Shown: one piece after another, positions 53,259 through 63,586 of the stretch
Layout: each line of letters begins with the position of its first letter
Position numbering within the stretch: the stretch's first letter is position 1
Source of the DNA: Campylobacter massiliensis
GTDB taxonomy: Bacteria; Campylobacterota; Campylobacteria; Campylobacterales; Campylobacteraceae
Reading direction: 5' to 3'
Length of the DNA stretch: 64,000 nt
Assembly (NCBI RefSeq): GCF_014253065.1
Contig: NZ_JACLZK010000002.1
Coordinates: 434,001-498,000, forward strand
The notes under the pieces: model-generated
What the model was told of the DNA's origin: nothing
Seen by the model: the letters and a program-made list of their open reading frames with translations, nothing else
The model's database searches: none
Made by a program: the position numbers and the translations under genes

Positions 53259-53275
53259 TTCACGCTCGTTTCACG
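53259..53275 (+). promoter_or_regulatory. Direct repeat upstream of the Met-rich gene
   Basis: TTCACG-N5-TTCACG (53259-53264 and 53270-53275), period 11 bp, starting at the AEC stop and lying 45-60 bp above the ATG at 53321. The spacing suits an OmpR-family dimer and could be the autoregulatory site of the downstream response regulator (inference). Confidence 0.4.
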
Positions 53276-53320
53276 TTTCTTGGCTAAACTTCCATCATAA
53301 ATTTTCTTAAAGGAGATGCT

Positions 53321-53566
53321 ATGAAAAAGTTAGCTTTAGTTGCGCTTAGCGCGTTGTTCGTTACAGGTTCTATCTTTGCCGCCGAGATGAAAGGCGATAT
53401 GATGGAGAAAAAAGATACCATGATGGAAAAGAAGGACGCCATGATGGAGAAAAAAGACGATATGATGATAAAAAAGGACGAAATGAAGGGCGACATGAAA
53501 GAGATGAAAGACGATATGGGTAAAAAGAAAGACGATATGAAAGATATGAAAAAGGATAAGATGTAA
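53321..53566 (+). CDS. Methionine/lysine-rich exported small protein (MXKDX-repeat, MrpX-like)
   Basis: An 81-residue protein with a signal peptide (cleavage about residues 20-22, SIFAAEM). The mature part of about 60 residues holds 16 Met and 19 Lys, the rest mostly Asp, Glu and Gly, with no Cys or His. Residues 27-53 are a near-perfect seven-residue repeat (MMEKKDx). It should be a disordered or helical periplasmic peptide. Comparable Met-rich peptides act as sacrificial oxidant traps (MrpX of Azospira) or metal binders; neither is proven here. AAAGGAGATGCT precedes the ATG. The stop overlaps the response-regulator ATG (TAATG), implying one operon. Confidence 0.85.
   Translation: MKKLALVALSALFVTGSIFAAEMKGDMMEKKDTMMEKKDAMMEKKDDMMIKKDEMKGDMKEMKDDMGKKKDDMKDMKKDKM
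53399..53479 (+). repeat. In-frame 21-bp tandem repeat in the Met-rich gene
   Basis: Four copies of a 21-bp unit encoding MMEKKDx (last copy MMIKKDE). Copies differ at silent third positions (AAA/AAG, GAT/GAC), so it is not a recent expansion, but slippage could change copy number without breaking the frame. Confidence 0.75.
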
Positions 53567-54228
53567 TGACGCAAATTTTGCTCGTAGAGGACGATGAGAC
53601 GCTAAGCGAACTCATCAGCGAGTATCTGAGCGAACAAGGCTACGACGTGACCGTTCGCGCCGATGCTAAAGCAGCCCTCGATACCGCCTACGAGCGAAAT
53701 TTTGATATCCTCATCCTCGACGTCAAGCTACCTAAAGGCGACGGTTTCTCCCTTTTGCGCGAACTTAGGCGGCTTGGCGACGACACGCCTGCGATCTTTA
53801 CCACCTCGCTAAACGCGCTACAAGACCTAGAGATCGGCTACAAAAGCGGCTGCGACGACTACTTAAAAAAGCCCTACGAGCTAAAAGAGCTTTTGCTTCG
53901 TATTCAAATTTTACTCAAGCGCAAATTTTCTCACGTAAATGACGAATTTATCGAGCTTAATGGTGGATATAAATTTTATCCAAGCTCCAAAACGCTCCGG
54001 CAAAACGGGCAAATCGTAAACCTCTCAAACAAAGAAAGCGAACTTTTGGCGCTATTTTTGGAAAATAAAAACGCGCTACTGAGCAAAGAGACGATATTTG
54101 AGAAAATTTGGAACTACGGCGAGGAGCCAAGCGAGCTGAGCCTGCGGGTTTACGTCAAAAACTTACGCCGCATTTTAGGCAAGGACGCGATCATAAATAG
54201 GCGCGGAGACGGCTATATTTATGTCTGA
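53566..54228 (+). CDS. OmpR-family response regulator
   Basis: A 220-residue two-component regulator: receiver domain (1-115) with acidic pocket Asp9/Asp10, phosphoacceptor Asp52 and the KKP lysine near 102; winged-helix DNA-binding domain (about 130-218) ending RRGDGYIYV. It acts in the cytoplasm on direct-repeat sites. It is co-transcribed with the Met-rich protein upstream and the histidine kinase downstream (8-bp overlap). The regulon is unknown; candidates are its own operon and perhaps macA. Confidence 0.94.
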   Translation: MTQILLVEDDETLSELISEYLSEQGYDVTVRADAKAALDTAYERNFDILILDVKLPKGDGFSLLRELRRLGDDTPAIFTTSLNALQDLEIGYKSGCDDYLKKPYELKELLLRIQILLKRKFSHVNDEFIELNGGYKFYPSSKTLRQNGQIVNLSNKESELLALFLENKNALLSKETIFEKIWNYGEEPSELSLRVYVKNLRRILGKDAIINRRGDGYIYV

Positions 54229-55393
54229 GCGCTCCGCCGTTATAGCTAAAATCCTCTCGCTTTATCTCATCACTAGCACCATATTTTTGGGGTATTTTTT
54301 TACAAACGACTATAAAATGAAAAAGGAAGCCCTCATCTCAAACGAGGTAAAAAATCTAAAAGAGATCAAGATGGGTATCTACATGAAAGCGCGCATGTCC
54401 GGGCTTGGCGCAGTAAAAAGCTTTACCGCCGAAAAAGACGTCAAAGCCTGCATCGTAGCTAAAAGCGGTCAAATTTTATACGGCGAGGCGGGCTGCGCTA
54501 AATTTGACGACGCCCAGAGTAGCACGGTCGTATCGGACGGCAAGGTAACGATATTTGAGGCTTTGCAAAATATGGACGAAGATGGCGCCGACGAGCTATC
54601 GACGGCAAAAATCGCGCTAAGCGGCAAGGACGTCACGAGCGAGCTAAATTTGCTGCGACTGCGTACGGCGCTAAATTTGCTTATCGTTTTAGGCGTTATC
54701 ATGATAATCGCCTTTTATCTAGCAAAGACCGCGCTAGCGCCGCTACACGCCAAGATCGCCGCGCTAAATCGCTTTATAAAAGACTCTACTCACGAGATAA
54801 ACGCGCCCCTTAGCGTCATACTTATGAGCATCGAAACGGCAGATAAAAGTAGCCTAAGCCAGAGAAATCTAAAGCGCCTAAACAACATCCAAACCGCCGC
54901 CAAAACGCTAAGCCGTACCTATGAGGACCTCACGTATTTATCCTTTGGTGCCGAGCGCTGCGCACCAAAAGAGGAGCTAAATTTGAGAGACATTTTAAAC
55001 GAGCGGCTCGAATTTTTTGCTCCGTTTTTTGCTAAACGAGGGCTTGATTTAAGGCTAAATTTAAAAGACGCTCTCATAAATGCAAACGGCTATGAGCTAA
55101 AACGTGCGGTGGATAACCTACTAAGCAACGCCGTAAAATACGCAAACCAAGGCGGCTACGTCGCGGTTAGTTTGCAAGACGGCGAGCTAAAAATCTCAAA
55201 TAGCGGCGAGGGGCTAAGCAAAGAGCAGCAAGATAAAATTTTCGAGCGATACACGCGGTTTAACGAAGACCAAGGCGGTTTTGGCATCGGGCTAAATTTA
55301 GTCAAAAGAGCCTGCGAAAACAACGCTATATCCGTAGCCTGCGAAAGCGAACTAGGCAAAGAAACTACCTTTACGCTTAGGTGGACTCATTAA
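54221..55393 (+). CDS. Sensor histidine kinase
   Basis: A 390-residue membrane kinase: TM1 (about 9-28), periplasmic sensor (29-150), TM2 (about 151-170), dimerisation/phosphoacceptor helix with DSTHEINAPLS (His191), and the catalytic domain with the N box NLLSNAVKYA, G1 SGEGLS and G2 GGFGIGLNLVK. The small sensor has exactly two cysteines, Cys77 and Cys92, which could form a disulfide if exported. No HAMP is obvious between TM2 and the His helix. Its partner is the preceding response regulator. The ligand is unknown; the Met-rich exported neighbour suggests an oxidant or metal. Confidence 0.92.
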   Translation: MSERSAVIAKILSLYLITSTIFLGYFFTNDYKMKKEALISNEVKNLKEIKMGIYMKARMSGLGAVKSFTAEKDVKACIVAKSGQILYGEAGCAKFDDAQSSTVVSDGKVTIFEALQNMDEDGADELSTAKIALSGKDVTSELNLLRLRTALNLLIVLGVIMIIAFYLAKTALAPLHAKIAALNRFIKDSTHEINAPLSVILMSIETADKSSLSQRNLKRLNNIQTAAKTLSRTYEDLTYLSFGAERCAPKEELNLRDILNERLEFFAPFFAKRGLDLRLNLKDALINANGYELKRAVDNLLSNAVKYANQGGYVAVSLQDGELKISNSGEGLSKEQQDKIFERYTRFNEDQGGFGIGLNLVKRACENNAISVACESELGKETTFTLRWTH

Positions 55394-55427
55394 ATTTGAC
55401 GATTTTAAGGATGCATATTTGGCTAGA

Positions 55428-55482
55428 TAAAATTTGCGAAAAAGCCGGCCGCAAAACAGCCTAGCTTTAGCCGCAAATTTTA
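55428..55482. terminator. Bidirectional terminator-like hairpin between kinase gene and acnB
   Basis: Perfect 11-bp inverted repeat TAAAATTTGCG/CGCAAATTTTA (55428-55438 with 55472-55482) enclosing an AAAGC/GCTTT inner stem. It lies between two converging genes. Confidence 0.5.
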
Positions 55483-55500
55483 CCCGAGTAACCAAATTTG

Positions 55501-58149
55501 CTAAATTTTAAAATTTTCTATCTCGTTAAAATTTAGATACCGATAGATCTGTGCCTCTTTGCCCGCAAGCTTTTGGGGCACTATGCTCATGTATTCGCTC
55601 ACGCTAGGCAGCCTGCCTAATACGGCGCAAACTGCCGCTAGCTCGGCGCTGCCTAGATACACGCGCGCGCCCATGCCCATACGGTTATCAAAATTTCTCG
55701 TCGAGGTCGAAAACACGGTTGCGCCGTCGTTTACGCGGGCTTGGTTACCCATGCAAAGCGAGCATCCAGGCACCTCCGTGCGAGCGCCTACCGCGCGGAA
55801 GATATCGTAGTAGCCCTCCTTTTCGAGCAGAGCCTGATCCATCTTGGTAGGCGGCGCGATCCAAAGGCGAGTCGGCAGCGCCCCAAGTCCCCGCAGAGCT
55901 TCGCCGAGCGCTCGGTAGTGGCCGATATTTGTCATGCAGCTACCCACAAATACCTCGTCAATCTTGTGCGGGCGCGAGCTATCGGCTAGCACTTCGCTCA
56001 GAGTCGCGACGTCGTCGGGGTCGTTCGGGCAGGCTAGGATGGGCTCTTTTATCTCGTCCAAATTTATCTCGATCACCTCGGCGTAGCGCGCGTTTTTGTC
56101 GGCTCGCAGCAGCTCGGGCGCCGCTAGCCACTCGCGCATTTTCGCCGCACGGCGCTCCAGGCTCGCCCTGCTCTCATACCCGGCCTCTATCATCGCCTCG
56201 ATGAGAGCGACGTTTGAGCGGACATATTCAGCGACGCTCTGCTGGCTCAAATTTACTGCGCAGGCCGCCGCAGAGCGCTCCGCAGAGGCGTCGCTTAGCT
56301 CAAAGGCCTGCTCGACTTTTAGATTTTCCAGCCCCTCGATCTCTAAAATTTTACCGGCAAATACGTTTTTCTTGCCCTTCTTTTCGACCGTGAGCAGTCC
56401 ACGCTTGATCGCGTAGTACGGGATCGCATTTACCAGATCGCGCAGCGTCACGCCCTTTTGTAGCCGCCCGCTAAATCGCACGAGCACAGAGCCTGGCATA
56501 TTTAGCGGCATAGCCCCGGACACCGCCGCAAACGCCACCAGTCCGCTACCCGCAGGGAAGCTCACGCCGATAGGAAACCGCGTATGAGAGTCACCGCCAG
56601 TGCCCACGGTATCGGGCAGCACCATGCGGTTTAGCCACGAGTGTATGACGCCGTCGCCCGGCCTTAGGCTCACTCCGCCGCGCGAGCTCATAAATTTAGG
56701 CAGCGTCCTTTGCGTCTCGAGGTCGCTGGGCTTTGGATACGCCGCCGTGTGACAAAAGCTCTGCAGCACGAAATCAGCTGAAAATCCAAGACTTGCCAGC
56801 TCCTTGATCTCGTCGCGCGTCATCGGCCCGGTGGTGTCCTGCGAGCCTACGGTTAGAGTCGCCGGTTCGCAGTATTGCCCGGCTCTGATACCCTGCACGC
56901 CGCAGGCCTTGCCCACGATCTTTTGAGCTAGCGTGTAGCCCTCGCTCTCGTCCGCTTGCGGCTGCGCGGGCTTCGCAAATATATCCTCCGCGCCTAAATT
57001 TAGCGCGGCTCTGGCCTTACCGCAAAGCGAGCGGCCGATGATGAGTGGTATGCGTCCGCCGGCTCTGATCTCGTCAAATATCGTGTTTGGCGCAAGCGTA
57101 AAACGAGCAACCGGCTCGCCTTTGGGCTTAGCATTTTCGTTTAAATTTTCAAATTTAGCTTCGTCGTAAATTTGAACCGCATCAAATTTACCCTCGGCGC
57201 TCAAATTTACCCGCCCGACGCGGAAGATCTCGCCCGCATACGGGTAGATATCCACGACGTCGCCCGTTTCTAGCGCGCTTGAGTCGGCTACTATAGGTAG
57301 CGCGCCGCTATCCTCGGCAGTGTTAAAAAATATCGGCGCGATCGCCGTTCCTATCACGATACCGCCCGTTTTTTTGTTCGGCACGCCCTCTATCTTGCGC
57401 CCGAGGTGCCACTGGATGGAGTTTATGCCGCTCTTTCGGCTACTGCCCGTACCCACGACATCGCCAGCGTAGACGACTTCTAGCCCGCCTTTTTTAAGTT
57501 CGCGGATCATTTCTAGACTACCCGGCTGACGCTTAACTAGCATCGCGTTTGCGTGCAGCGGGATATCGGAGCGCGTGTAGGCCTCGCTAGCCGGGCTTAG
57601 ATCGTCGGTGTTGGTTTCGCCGGCGACCTTAAAGATCGCCGCCCTGATACGCCTAGGCAGGCTCTCGCGCGCCCTAAACCACTCAGCCTCCGCCCATGAG
57701 CGCAGAACTTCTAGCGCAAATTTATTGGTTTTTGCAAGCTGCGCTACGTCGTTAAAATAATCATGTACGAAAATCGTCTCTTTTAGTACGTTACAGGCGG
57801 CCTGGGCTACGGCCTCATCGCCGTTTTTTAGGCTTTCAAGCAGCACGATGACGCTGTATCCGCCAAGCATCGGTCGCAGCAAATTTACGGCGGCGATTTT
57901 ATCAAGACCGCTTATCTCAAGTCCATGATTTATAATCTCGTTTAAGAACTCCGCCTTTACCTTCGCCGCGTCGTCTACGCCCGGATTTACGCGATTTGCG
58001 AGTAAATTTATAAGCTCGCTCCGCCTATCTCCGCCTTGTTTTAAAAGCTTGCAAACCTCCTTCGTCTGCTTCTCGTTTAGCGGTAGCGGCGGCACGCCTA
58101 GGGCCTCGCGCTCTTTTACGTGTTTTTCGTACTGCGTGAAAAAGTCCAT
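55501..58149 (-). CDS. acnB: Bifunctional aconitate hydratase 2 / 2-methylisocitrate dehydratase AcnB
   Basis: Interconverts citrate and isocitrate in the TCA cycle; AcnB enzymes also dehydrate 2-methylisocitrate and can bind mRNA when the cluster is lost. The 882-residue protein has the AcnB order: N-terminal HEAT-like domain (about 1-160), swivel domain (about 165-370) and the cluster domains with [24 protein letters not shown] and [10 protein letters not shown] holding the cluster cysteines. Length matches AcnB (about 860). It is divergent from the methyltransferase gene. Confidence 0.97.
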   Translation of the reverse strand: MDFFTQYEKHVKEREALGVPPLPLNEKQTKEVCKLLKQGGDRRSELINLLANRVNPGVDDAAKVKAEFLNEIINHGLEISGLDKIAAVNLLRPMLGGYSVIVLLESLKNGDEAVAQAACNVLKETIFVHDYFNDVAQLAKTNKFALEVLRSWAEAEWFRARESLPRRIRAAIFKVAGETNTDDLSPASEAYTRSDIPLHANAMLVKRQPGSLEMIRELKKGGLEVVYAGDVVGTGSSRKSGINSIQWHLGRKIEGVPNKKTGGIVIGTAIAPIFFNTAEDSGALPIVADSSALETGDVVDIYPYAGEIFRVGRVNLSAEGKFDAVQIYDEAKFENLNENAKPKGEPVARFTLAPNTIFDEIRAGGRIPLIIGRSLCGKARAALNLGAEDIFAKPAQPQADESEGYTLAQKIVGKACGVQGIRAGQYCEPATLTVGSQDTTGPMTRDEIKELASLGFSADFVLQSFCHTAAYPKPSDLETQRTLPKFMSSRGGVSLRPGDGVIHSWLNRMVLPDTVGTGGDSHTRFPIGVSFPAGSGLVAFAAVSGAMPLNMPGSVLVRFSGRLQKGVTLRDLVNAIPYYAIKRGLLTVEKKGKKNVFAGKILEIEGLENLKVEQAFELSDASAERSAAACAVNLSQQSVAEYVRSNVALIEAMIEAGYESRASLERRAAKMREWLAAPELLRADKNARYAEVIEINLDEIKEPILACPNDPDDVATLSEVLADSSRPHKIDEVFVGSCMTNIGHYRALGEALRGLGALPTRLWIAPPTKMDQALLEKEGYYDIFRAVGARTEVPGCSLCMGNQARVNDGATVFSTSTRNFDNRMGMGARVYLGSAELAAVCAVLGRLPSVSEYMSIVPQKLAGKEAQIYRYLNFNEIENFKI

Positions 58150-58235
58150 CGTTTATCCTTATTAAAATTTACGTAATTTTAGCAAAACAAAGCGAAATTT
58201 GGCTAAATTTAAGCACTTGATTTTAAGGAATTACG

Positions 58236-58697
58236 ATGCAAAAAGCGTATTTTAACTCGCCTGTGGGCGTTTTGGAAATTTGCGGCGACGAGAGCGGAGT
58301 TTGCGAGATAAATTTCGTGCGCGAATTCGTCCGCGCGGACGTAACGGACGTAAATTTAAAGCTCTGTTTAAGCGAGCTTGAGGGTTATTTTAAAGGCGAG
58401 CTTAAAACCTTTAAAACAAGACTAAATATCGGCGGCACGGCGTTTCAAAGGTGCGTTTACGAAAATCTGCAAAAGATCGCTTACGGGCAGCGCGTAACGT
58501 ACGCCCAGCTGGCAGCGATGACGGGGCGGCCGAGAGCGTTTCGCGCGGCAGGCTCGGCAAACGCAAAAAACAAAATCCCCATCATCGTGCCCTGCCACAG
58601 AGTCATAGCCTCAAACGGCCTTGGCGGATACAGCGGCGGCGAAGGGCTGGCGACTAAAATTTGGCTTTTGGAGCACGAAGCTAAATTTAAGGAATAA
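58236..58697 (+). CDS. ogt: Methylated-DNA--protein-cysteine methyltransferase
   Basis: Removes methyl groups from O6-methylguanine (and O4-methylthymine) by transferring them irreversibly to its own cysteine. The 153-residue protein has the N-terminal ribonuclease-like fold and the C-terminal active motif IPIIVPCHRVI with acceptor Cys120, preceded by the helix-turn-helix region YAQLAAMTGRPRAFRAAGSA. AAGGAATTACG precedes the ATG. Ada-type regulatory domains are absent. Confidence 0.94.
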   Translation: MQKAYFNSPVGVLEICGDESGVCEINFVREFVRADVTDVNLKLCLSELEGYFKGELKTFKTRLNIGGTAFQRCVYENLQKIAYGQRVTYAQLAAMTGRPRAFRAAGSANAKNKIPIIVPCHRVIASNGLGGYSGGEGLATKIWLLEHEAKFKE

Positions 58698-58853
58698 ATT
58701 TGATAGCTTGTATTTTTGCGGTTGAAATTTGACAATGTACATATCAAATTTGTGATTGGTGGGCACAAATTTGACGCGAAATTTTGCTAGCAAACCGCGA
58801 TTTTATGCTCGCCAAATTTGGTAAATTTAACTCAAATAAAATTTACGCGTAAA

Positions 58854-59282
58854 CTATCTATTTGCAAAAACCAGCGTAAACACGCCGCTAGCGATCAGCG
58901 CGATACCGATCCACTCTCTGACGCTCGGGCGTTCATCCAAAAACATAACCGCAAAAATGACGACCAAAACGACGCTAAGCTTATCTATCGGAGCTACCTG
59001 CGACGCGGAGCCTATCTGAAGCGCTTTAAAATACGCCAACCACGACGCGCCGGTAGCCAGTCCGCTAAGCGTCAAAAATAGCCAGTTTAGCGCACTTAGC
59101 TCGCCAAGGGGCTGCCACTTTTTAGCATATGTGAGAAACAAAATTAGAGCCGCTGCGATAACTAGAGTCCTGATAAAAGTCGCAAAATTTGAGTCTATAC
59201 CCTCAAGCCCGACCTTGGCGAAAATCGCCGTAAGCGCGGCAAAAACCGCCGAAGCCAGCGCCCATAAAGCCCACTCTTGCAT
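58854..59282 (-). CDS. Small EamA/DMT-family transporter
   Basis: A 142-residue protein with about five hydrophobic segments and a single EamA domain, half the size of the usual duplicated ten-helix DMT permeases. The C-terminal ALQIGSASQVAPIDKLSVVLVVIFAVMF and LDERPSVREWIGIALI segments are typical of the single-domain branch (YcxC/RhaT-like), which works as a dimer. Substrate unknown. It is monocistronic; the ATG at 59282 follows AAAGGATAAATC. Confidence 0.88.
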   Translation of the reverse strand: MQEWALWALASAVFAALTAIFAKVGLEGIDSNFATFIRTLVIAAALILFLTYAKKWQPLGELSALNWLFLTLSGLATGASWLAYFKALQIGSASQVAPIDKLSVVLVVIFAVMFLDERPSVREWIGIALIASGVFTLVFANR

Positions 59283-59368
59283 GATTTATCCTTTGCGAAA
59301 TTATAGTCAAATTTTACGGCAAATTTAGCTCAAAAGGGTACAAATTTAAAATAAAAAAATAAGAGAAA

Positions 59369-59465
59369 GCTGCAAAGCGGTTAATTTTACTAACGCTTCG
59401 CAGCCAAAATAAAAGGAGTCAAATCAAAACGGCAAGCCAAATTTATCCAAACCCGCCGTTTTGAT
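59369..59465 (-). terminator. Two tandem terminator hairpins after the first chemoreceptor gene
   Basis: Read on the minus strand after the stop at 59474: an 11-bp stem ATCAAAACGGC/GCCGTTTTGAT (59423-59433 with 59455-59465) followed by TTGACTCCTTTT, then a stem of GCTGC and AGCG pairs (59369-59404) followed by TTTCTCTTATTTTTTT. The second has the stronger T-tract. Confidence 0.65.
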
Positions 59466-59473
59466 GGAGTTAA

Positions 59474-61426
59474 TTAAAATTTCTTTTTCCTAACGTCTTC
59501 TACGATAGCTTTTGCCATGTCGTCCACTTCGCTAGTTACCCTGCTCGTGGCGTTGGCTATATTGACGTTTTGCTTGGTGAGCTCATCGACCTGGGCGATG
59601 CTTTGATTTATCATGTTGATAGCTTCGCTTTGCTCTTTGATGTTTTCGCTCATCTCGTTGATTCCTTGAGCTAGGACGTTTGTGTTGGCTTCGATTTCGC
59701 CGAGCGATTTTTGAGTGCGCTCAGCTAGCTTTCTAACCTCGTCGGCCACGACGGCAAAACCGCGTCCATGCTCGCCTGCGCGCGCTGCCTCGATAGCTGC
59801 ATTTAGAGCTAGTAAATTCGTCTGATCGGCGATGTCGCGGATGATAACGATGATATGCTTGATCTCGTCGCTTTGTCTGATGACGTCGACGGTTTTTTGA
59901 CTGATGGCGTTCATCGAGCTGCTCATCTGCTCTACGGCCGCGGCGCTTTCTTGGAGAGAATTTGACTGCGTGCTAGCGCCCTGAGCCACTTGCTTCATAG
60001 ACTCGTATAGCATGTGGACTTTTTCTTCTAAAGTTTGAGCTTTTTCTAGGTTAAACGCGAGCATGCCGGCTATCTCTTCGCCAAGTTCGTTCGTCACGAG
60101 CTCGACGTCGCCTTTGGCGTCTGCGATCCTTGACGTGAAATCAGATTTTCTAAAGTCGTTAAAAGCTTTTTGGATCACGTTTAGATCGCTACCGACTTTG
60201 TGCTCTAAAACGTCTAGCATTTTATTTAAAACGTCTTTTAGCTCGACTAGTTTCGGGTTGGCCGGGTTGTCGGTTATCCTAGCTCTTAAATTTCCGTTTT
60301 CTATCTGTTTTGCAGCCTCTACAGACTGAGATACCGCTCTAGCGTCTTGGCTGGCGTTATCGCAAATTTTAGCTATATTATCGTTTATTAGCTTGCTCAT
60401 TACGCCAAATTCGTCTTTTGTGTTTACTTTTGAAACGACGGGCTCTTTTGTCTCGAAATTTAAAAATTTAAAGAAGCTGATCAAAGCGCCAGTGATCGTA
60501 TTGATCGGGCTAAGCGATCTTTTGAGCAAGAAATGTACGATCGCCGATAAGACGAATATAAATATAGCGGCCAAGATAAGCTGAATCTTTAAGATAGGCA
60601 AGGTATGCGAGGTAAAGATATTTTGATCCATCGCCGTTACAGCAAGCCAGCCTTTATCGTTTAGCTCCAGCATATAGGCGTAAACGTCCTCGTTTTTATT
60701 GTTTTTATACGCTACCAGTCCGTTTTCGTCAAATTTCTTTTCTTGGTATTGCTTGATGAGGCTTTTGGCTATATCATGAGGTTTGCCGACTAGATCTTTG
60801 TCTGGGTGTATGATGATATTGCCGTTTTGATCGACGACGAAAGCGTAGCTATATGCGGTTTTGCTGATTTGAGATATATTATCGCTTAGCGCCTCGATAG
60901 ATGCGTCTATGCCGGCCACTCCGACGTTTTTGATAGGCGCGGCAAATGTTATAACCATCGCGTTTAACGAAGCGGCCATATATGGATCGGTATACGTCGG
61001 TCTGCCTTCGGCTTTAGCTTGTTTGTACCAACCTCTCACCCTCGGATCGTATCCTGCTTTGTTTTGGCCGTTTGATCTAAACATAGCCCCGTCCTCATAT
61101 CCGGCATAAATGAGAGATATTTCTTTTCCGGATACGGCTTTTGCCTGAGATAAAGCGAAATTTATACCGTCCGCGTTTCTTTCGCCGTCGCTTTTTTCGC
61201 CTATTTTAGCTAGACTCTCGGCCATCTTTTCTATGGCGTATTGATTGCTCTCAAAAAAGTTAGTCAACATGACTTTAACGTCTTTTAAAATTTGCTTTTG
61301 AGTTTGAATCACTAGGTCTACGGTTTTGTCGTGAGCCGTATTGTAACTAGCTAAAGATATCGCAGAAAACGATATAAAAAGTGCCAAGATGAGCATCAAC
61401 GATATTTTGTTTGCAATTGAGCGCAT
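59474..61426 (-). CDS. Methyl-accepting chemotaxis protein with dCache domain, copy 1
   Basis: A 650-residue transmembrane chemoreceptor: TM1 (about 8-28), periplasmic dCache_1 sensor (about 30-275), TM2 (about 277-300), HAMP-like linker and a methyl-accepting signalling domain with the conserved hairpin tip [41 protein letters not shown]. The sensor has [14 protein letters not shown] and a later GID, the pattern of dCache receptors that bind amino acids. It ends EDVRKKKF. The signalling half is almost identical to that of the next gene. Confidence 0.94.
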   Translation of the reverse strand: MRSIANKISLMLILALFISFSAISLASYNTAHDKTVDLVIQTQKQILKDVKVMLTNFFESNQYAIEKMAESLAKIGEKSDGERNADGINFALSQAKAVSGKEISLIYAGYEDGAMFRSNGQNKAGYDPRVRGWYKQAKAEGRPTYTDPYMAASLNAMVITFAAPIKNVGVAGIDASIEALSDNISQISKTAYSYAFVVDQNGNIIIHPDKDLVGKPHDIAKSLIKQYQEKKFDENGLVAYKNNKNEDVYAYMLELNDKGWLAVTAMDQNIFTSHTLPILKIQLILAAIFIFVLSAIVHFLLKRSLSPINTITGALISFFKFLNFETKEPVVSKVNTKDEFGVMSKLINDNIAKICDNASQDARAVSQSVEAAKQIENGNLRARITDNPANPKLVELKDVLNKMLDVLEHKVGSDLNVIQKAFNDFRKSDFTSRIADAKGDVELVTNELGEEIAGMLAFNLEKAQTLEEKVHMLYESMKQVAQGASTQSNSLQESAAAVEQMSSSMNAISQKTVDVIRQSDEIKHIIVIIRDIADQTNLLALNAAIEAARAGEHGRGFAVVADEVRKLAERTQKSLGEIEANTNVLAQGINEMSENIKEQSEAINMINQSIAQVDELTKQNVNIANATSRVTSEVDDMAKAIVEDVRKKKF

Positions 61427-61574
61427 TTACTTTCCCTTTATTAAAAGTTTAATACGCGATTTTATAACTTTTTGTATTAAATGTTACTAATCCCAGAATA
61501 GTAAATTAACTATTAAATAATAATTTAAGGTTTTGATTTTTTTATTTTGTTGCGGTTAAATTAGTAATAAAATT

Positions 61575-61604
61575 CAAATTTAGGAGCTAGGGCTCCCAAA
61601 TTTG
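61575..61604 (-). terminator. Terminator after the second chemoreceptor gene
   Basis: Stem of CAAATTT/AAATTTG and GGAGC/GCTCC with a TAGG loop (61575-61604), followed on the minus strand by AATTTTATT. Confidence 0.65.
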
Positions 61605-61615
61605 ATGTTAAAAAA

Positions 61616-63586
61616 TTAAAATCTATTTTTTCTCACGTCTGCGACGATATTTTTAGCCATATCGTCGATCTGTGAGGTGATCTCGTTTGTGGTATCGACG
61701 ATGCCGATATTTTGTTTCGTGATATCGTCGATCTGACTTACGCTTTGATTTATCATATTTATGCCTTCGCTTTGCTCTCTGATGCTCTCGCTCATCTCGT
61801 TGATACTTTGAGCCAGTACGTTTGCGTTAGCTTCGATTTCGCCGAGGCTCTTTTGAGTGCGTTCGGCTAGCTTTCTAACCTCATCGGCTACGACGGCAAA
61901 GCCCCTACCGTGCTCGCCCGCGCGAGCCGCCTCGATAGCTGCGTTTAGAGCTAGCAAATTCGTCTGATCGGCGATATCTCGGATGATCACGATGATGTTT
62001 TTGATCTCTTCGCTTTGTCTCATGACGTCACCTGTTTTTTGACTGATGGCATTCATTGAGCTGCTCATCTGCTCGATCGCGGCCGCACTCTCGTCGATCG
62101 CGCTTGCTTGTTTGCTTGCGCCTTGCGTTAGCTCCCTCATGGAGTCAGCGAGTACTTTTGCTTTCTCTTCGAGACTTTGAGCTTCGCTTAGATTTTCTCT
62201 TAGCATGCTGCATACCGCATCGCCTGCGCTTTGCAGTCCCAGCATCATATCGCGCAGGTCGCTTTCGATGTCGTCTTTTATATCCACGCGGGATGTATAG
62301 TCGTTTTTATTGTATGCGTTTAGCACCGCGGCGATATCTTTTAAATTTGACGAGATAGAGGCAAAGAAGCGATTTAGTAGCTCTTTTAGCTCGACTAGCG
62401 CAGGGTTGTTAGGCGTCTGGGCGATCTTGGCGCCGAGATTTCCTCTGATCATCTTGTTTGCTACGCCGTTTAGCTCGTCGATCATCGCGCTATCTTTTTT
62501 GATACCGTCGATGACCTTGTCGATATTTTCGTTTATGGCGTAGCTCATTAGTCCAAATTCGTCTTTTGTAGTAACTTTTAGTTTGTCAGGAGCTTTTTGC
62601 GTCTCATAAGTGATAAATTTAAACGTATCGTCAAGCTTTTCTTGGATAGTTTTTATCGGGCTTAGCGATTTTTTAAGCAGTACGTAAACAAATAGCGAAA
62701 GCGCGATGATAAACACAGTAGCAAGCACAAGCTGAGCTTTTAAAAGCGGCAAAGTGTTGCTAGAAAAGGTATTTGCTCCGATAGCTGCGACTGCAAACCA
62801 ACCCTGATCGTTGATAGGTATGAGCTTGGCCGTTACATTTTCGCCTTTGTAGTTGGTGTATGGGATCAGGCCGTTTTCGTCAAATTTCTTTTCCGCGTAT
62901 TGTTTTGAAAGATATAGCGTAGACTCGACTGCTTTACCGACGTTGTCTGGATTTGAGTGGATTAGCATGACGCCGTCTTTATTCATCACGTAAACGTAAC
63001 CGTATTCGGTTTTGCCCATATCTAAAATTTTCTTGCTTAGAGCGTCGATCTGGATATCAAAGCCGATGACGCCCATAAATTTACCGTTTTTTGTAACCGG
63101 AGCGGCAAAACTAACAACCAGTCCGTTATATGTAGCAGGCTTGTAAGGCTCGGTATAGATAGCTCCGTTTTTAGCTTTTGCGTCCATGTACCAGCCACGT
63201 TTGCGAGGGTCGTAGTTGTCTTTTTCAGGAGTTAGTCTAGTGTCGTCGGATTGAAAAAAATATCCGTCGTCTTCGCGACCGAAAAATACAAACGAAATCA
63301 AAGAATTTGCATTATATTTTTGAAATTTCAGCTGCGCCATATACGCGTCGCCGTCGTTATCGGTATTGCCCACGGCAGCAGCGATTTTGTTCGCAACCTC
63401 CATGTAGTCGTGAAAAAACGAATCCGTGACCGCGTCGACGTCTTTTAAAATTTGAGCCTGATTTTGGCTAACGAGCTGAACGACCTTGTTCTCGGCCGTA
63501 TAATAACTAACCGCCGAAATAGCAGCAAACGAAACGATCAGCGCGACGATGAGCATCAACGCGATCTTATTCGTGATAGAACGCAT
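61616..63586 (-). CDS. Methyl-accepting chemotaxis protein with dCache domain, copy 2
   Basis: A 656-residue chemoreceptor paralogous to the preceding one: TM1 (about 8-28), dCache_1 sensor (about 30-285), TM2 (about 287-307), linker and signalling domain with the same hairpin tip. The sensor carries [14 protein letters not shown] and GFD, again matching the amino-acid-binding dCache pattern, but differs widely from copy 1 elsewhere, so the two probably sense different ligands. It ends [17 protein letters not shown]-like bases precede the ATG at 63586. Confidence 0.94.
   Translation of the reverse strand: MRSITNKIALMLIVALIVSFAAISAVSYYTAENKVVQLVSQNQAQILKDVDAVTDSFFHDYMEVANKIAAAVGNTDNDGDAYMAQLKFQKYNANSLISFVFFGREDDGYFFQSDDTRLTPEKDNYDPRKRGWYMDAKAKNGAIYTEPYKPATYNGLVVSFAAPVTKNGKFMGVIGFDIQIDALSKKILDMGKTEYGYVYVMNKDGVMLIHSNPDNVGKAVESTLYLSKQYAEKKFDENGLIPYTNYKGENVTAKLIPINDQGWFAVAAIGANTFSSNTLPLLKAQLVLATVFIIALSLFVYVLLKKSLSPIKTIQEKLDDTFKFITYETQKAPDKLKVTTKDEFGLMSYAINENIDKVIDGIKKDSAMIDELNGVANKMIRGNLGAKIAQTPNNPALVELKELLNRFFASISSNLKDIAAVLNAYNKNDYTSRVDIKDDIESDLRDMMLGLQSAGDAVCSMLRENLSEAQSLEEKAKVLADSMRELTQGASKQASAIDESAAAIEQMSSSMNAISQKTGDVMRQSEEIKNIIVIIRDIADQTNLLALNAAIEAARAGEHGRGFAVVADEVRKLAERTQKSLGEIEANANVLAQSINEMSESIREQSEGINMINQSVSQIDDITKQNIGIVDTTNEITSQIDDMAKNIVADVRKNRF

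Noticed and set aside
53399-53479. CRISPR-like short tandem repeats
   Set aside because: They are contiguous 21-bp in-frame coding repeats without spacers; no cas gene is present.
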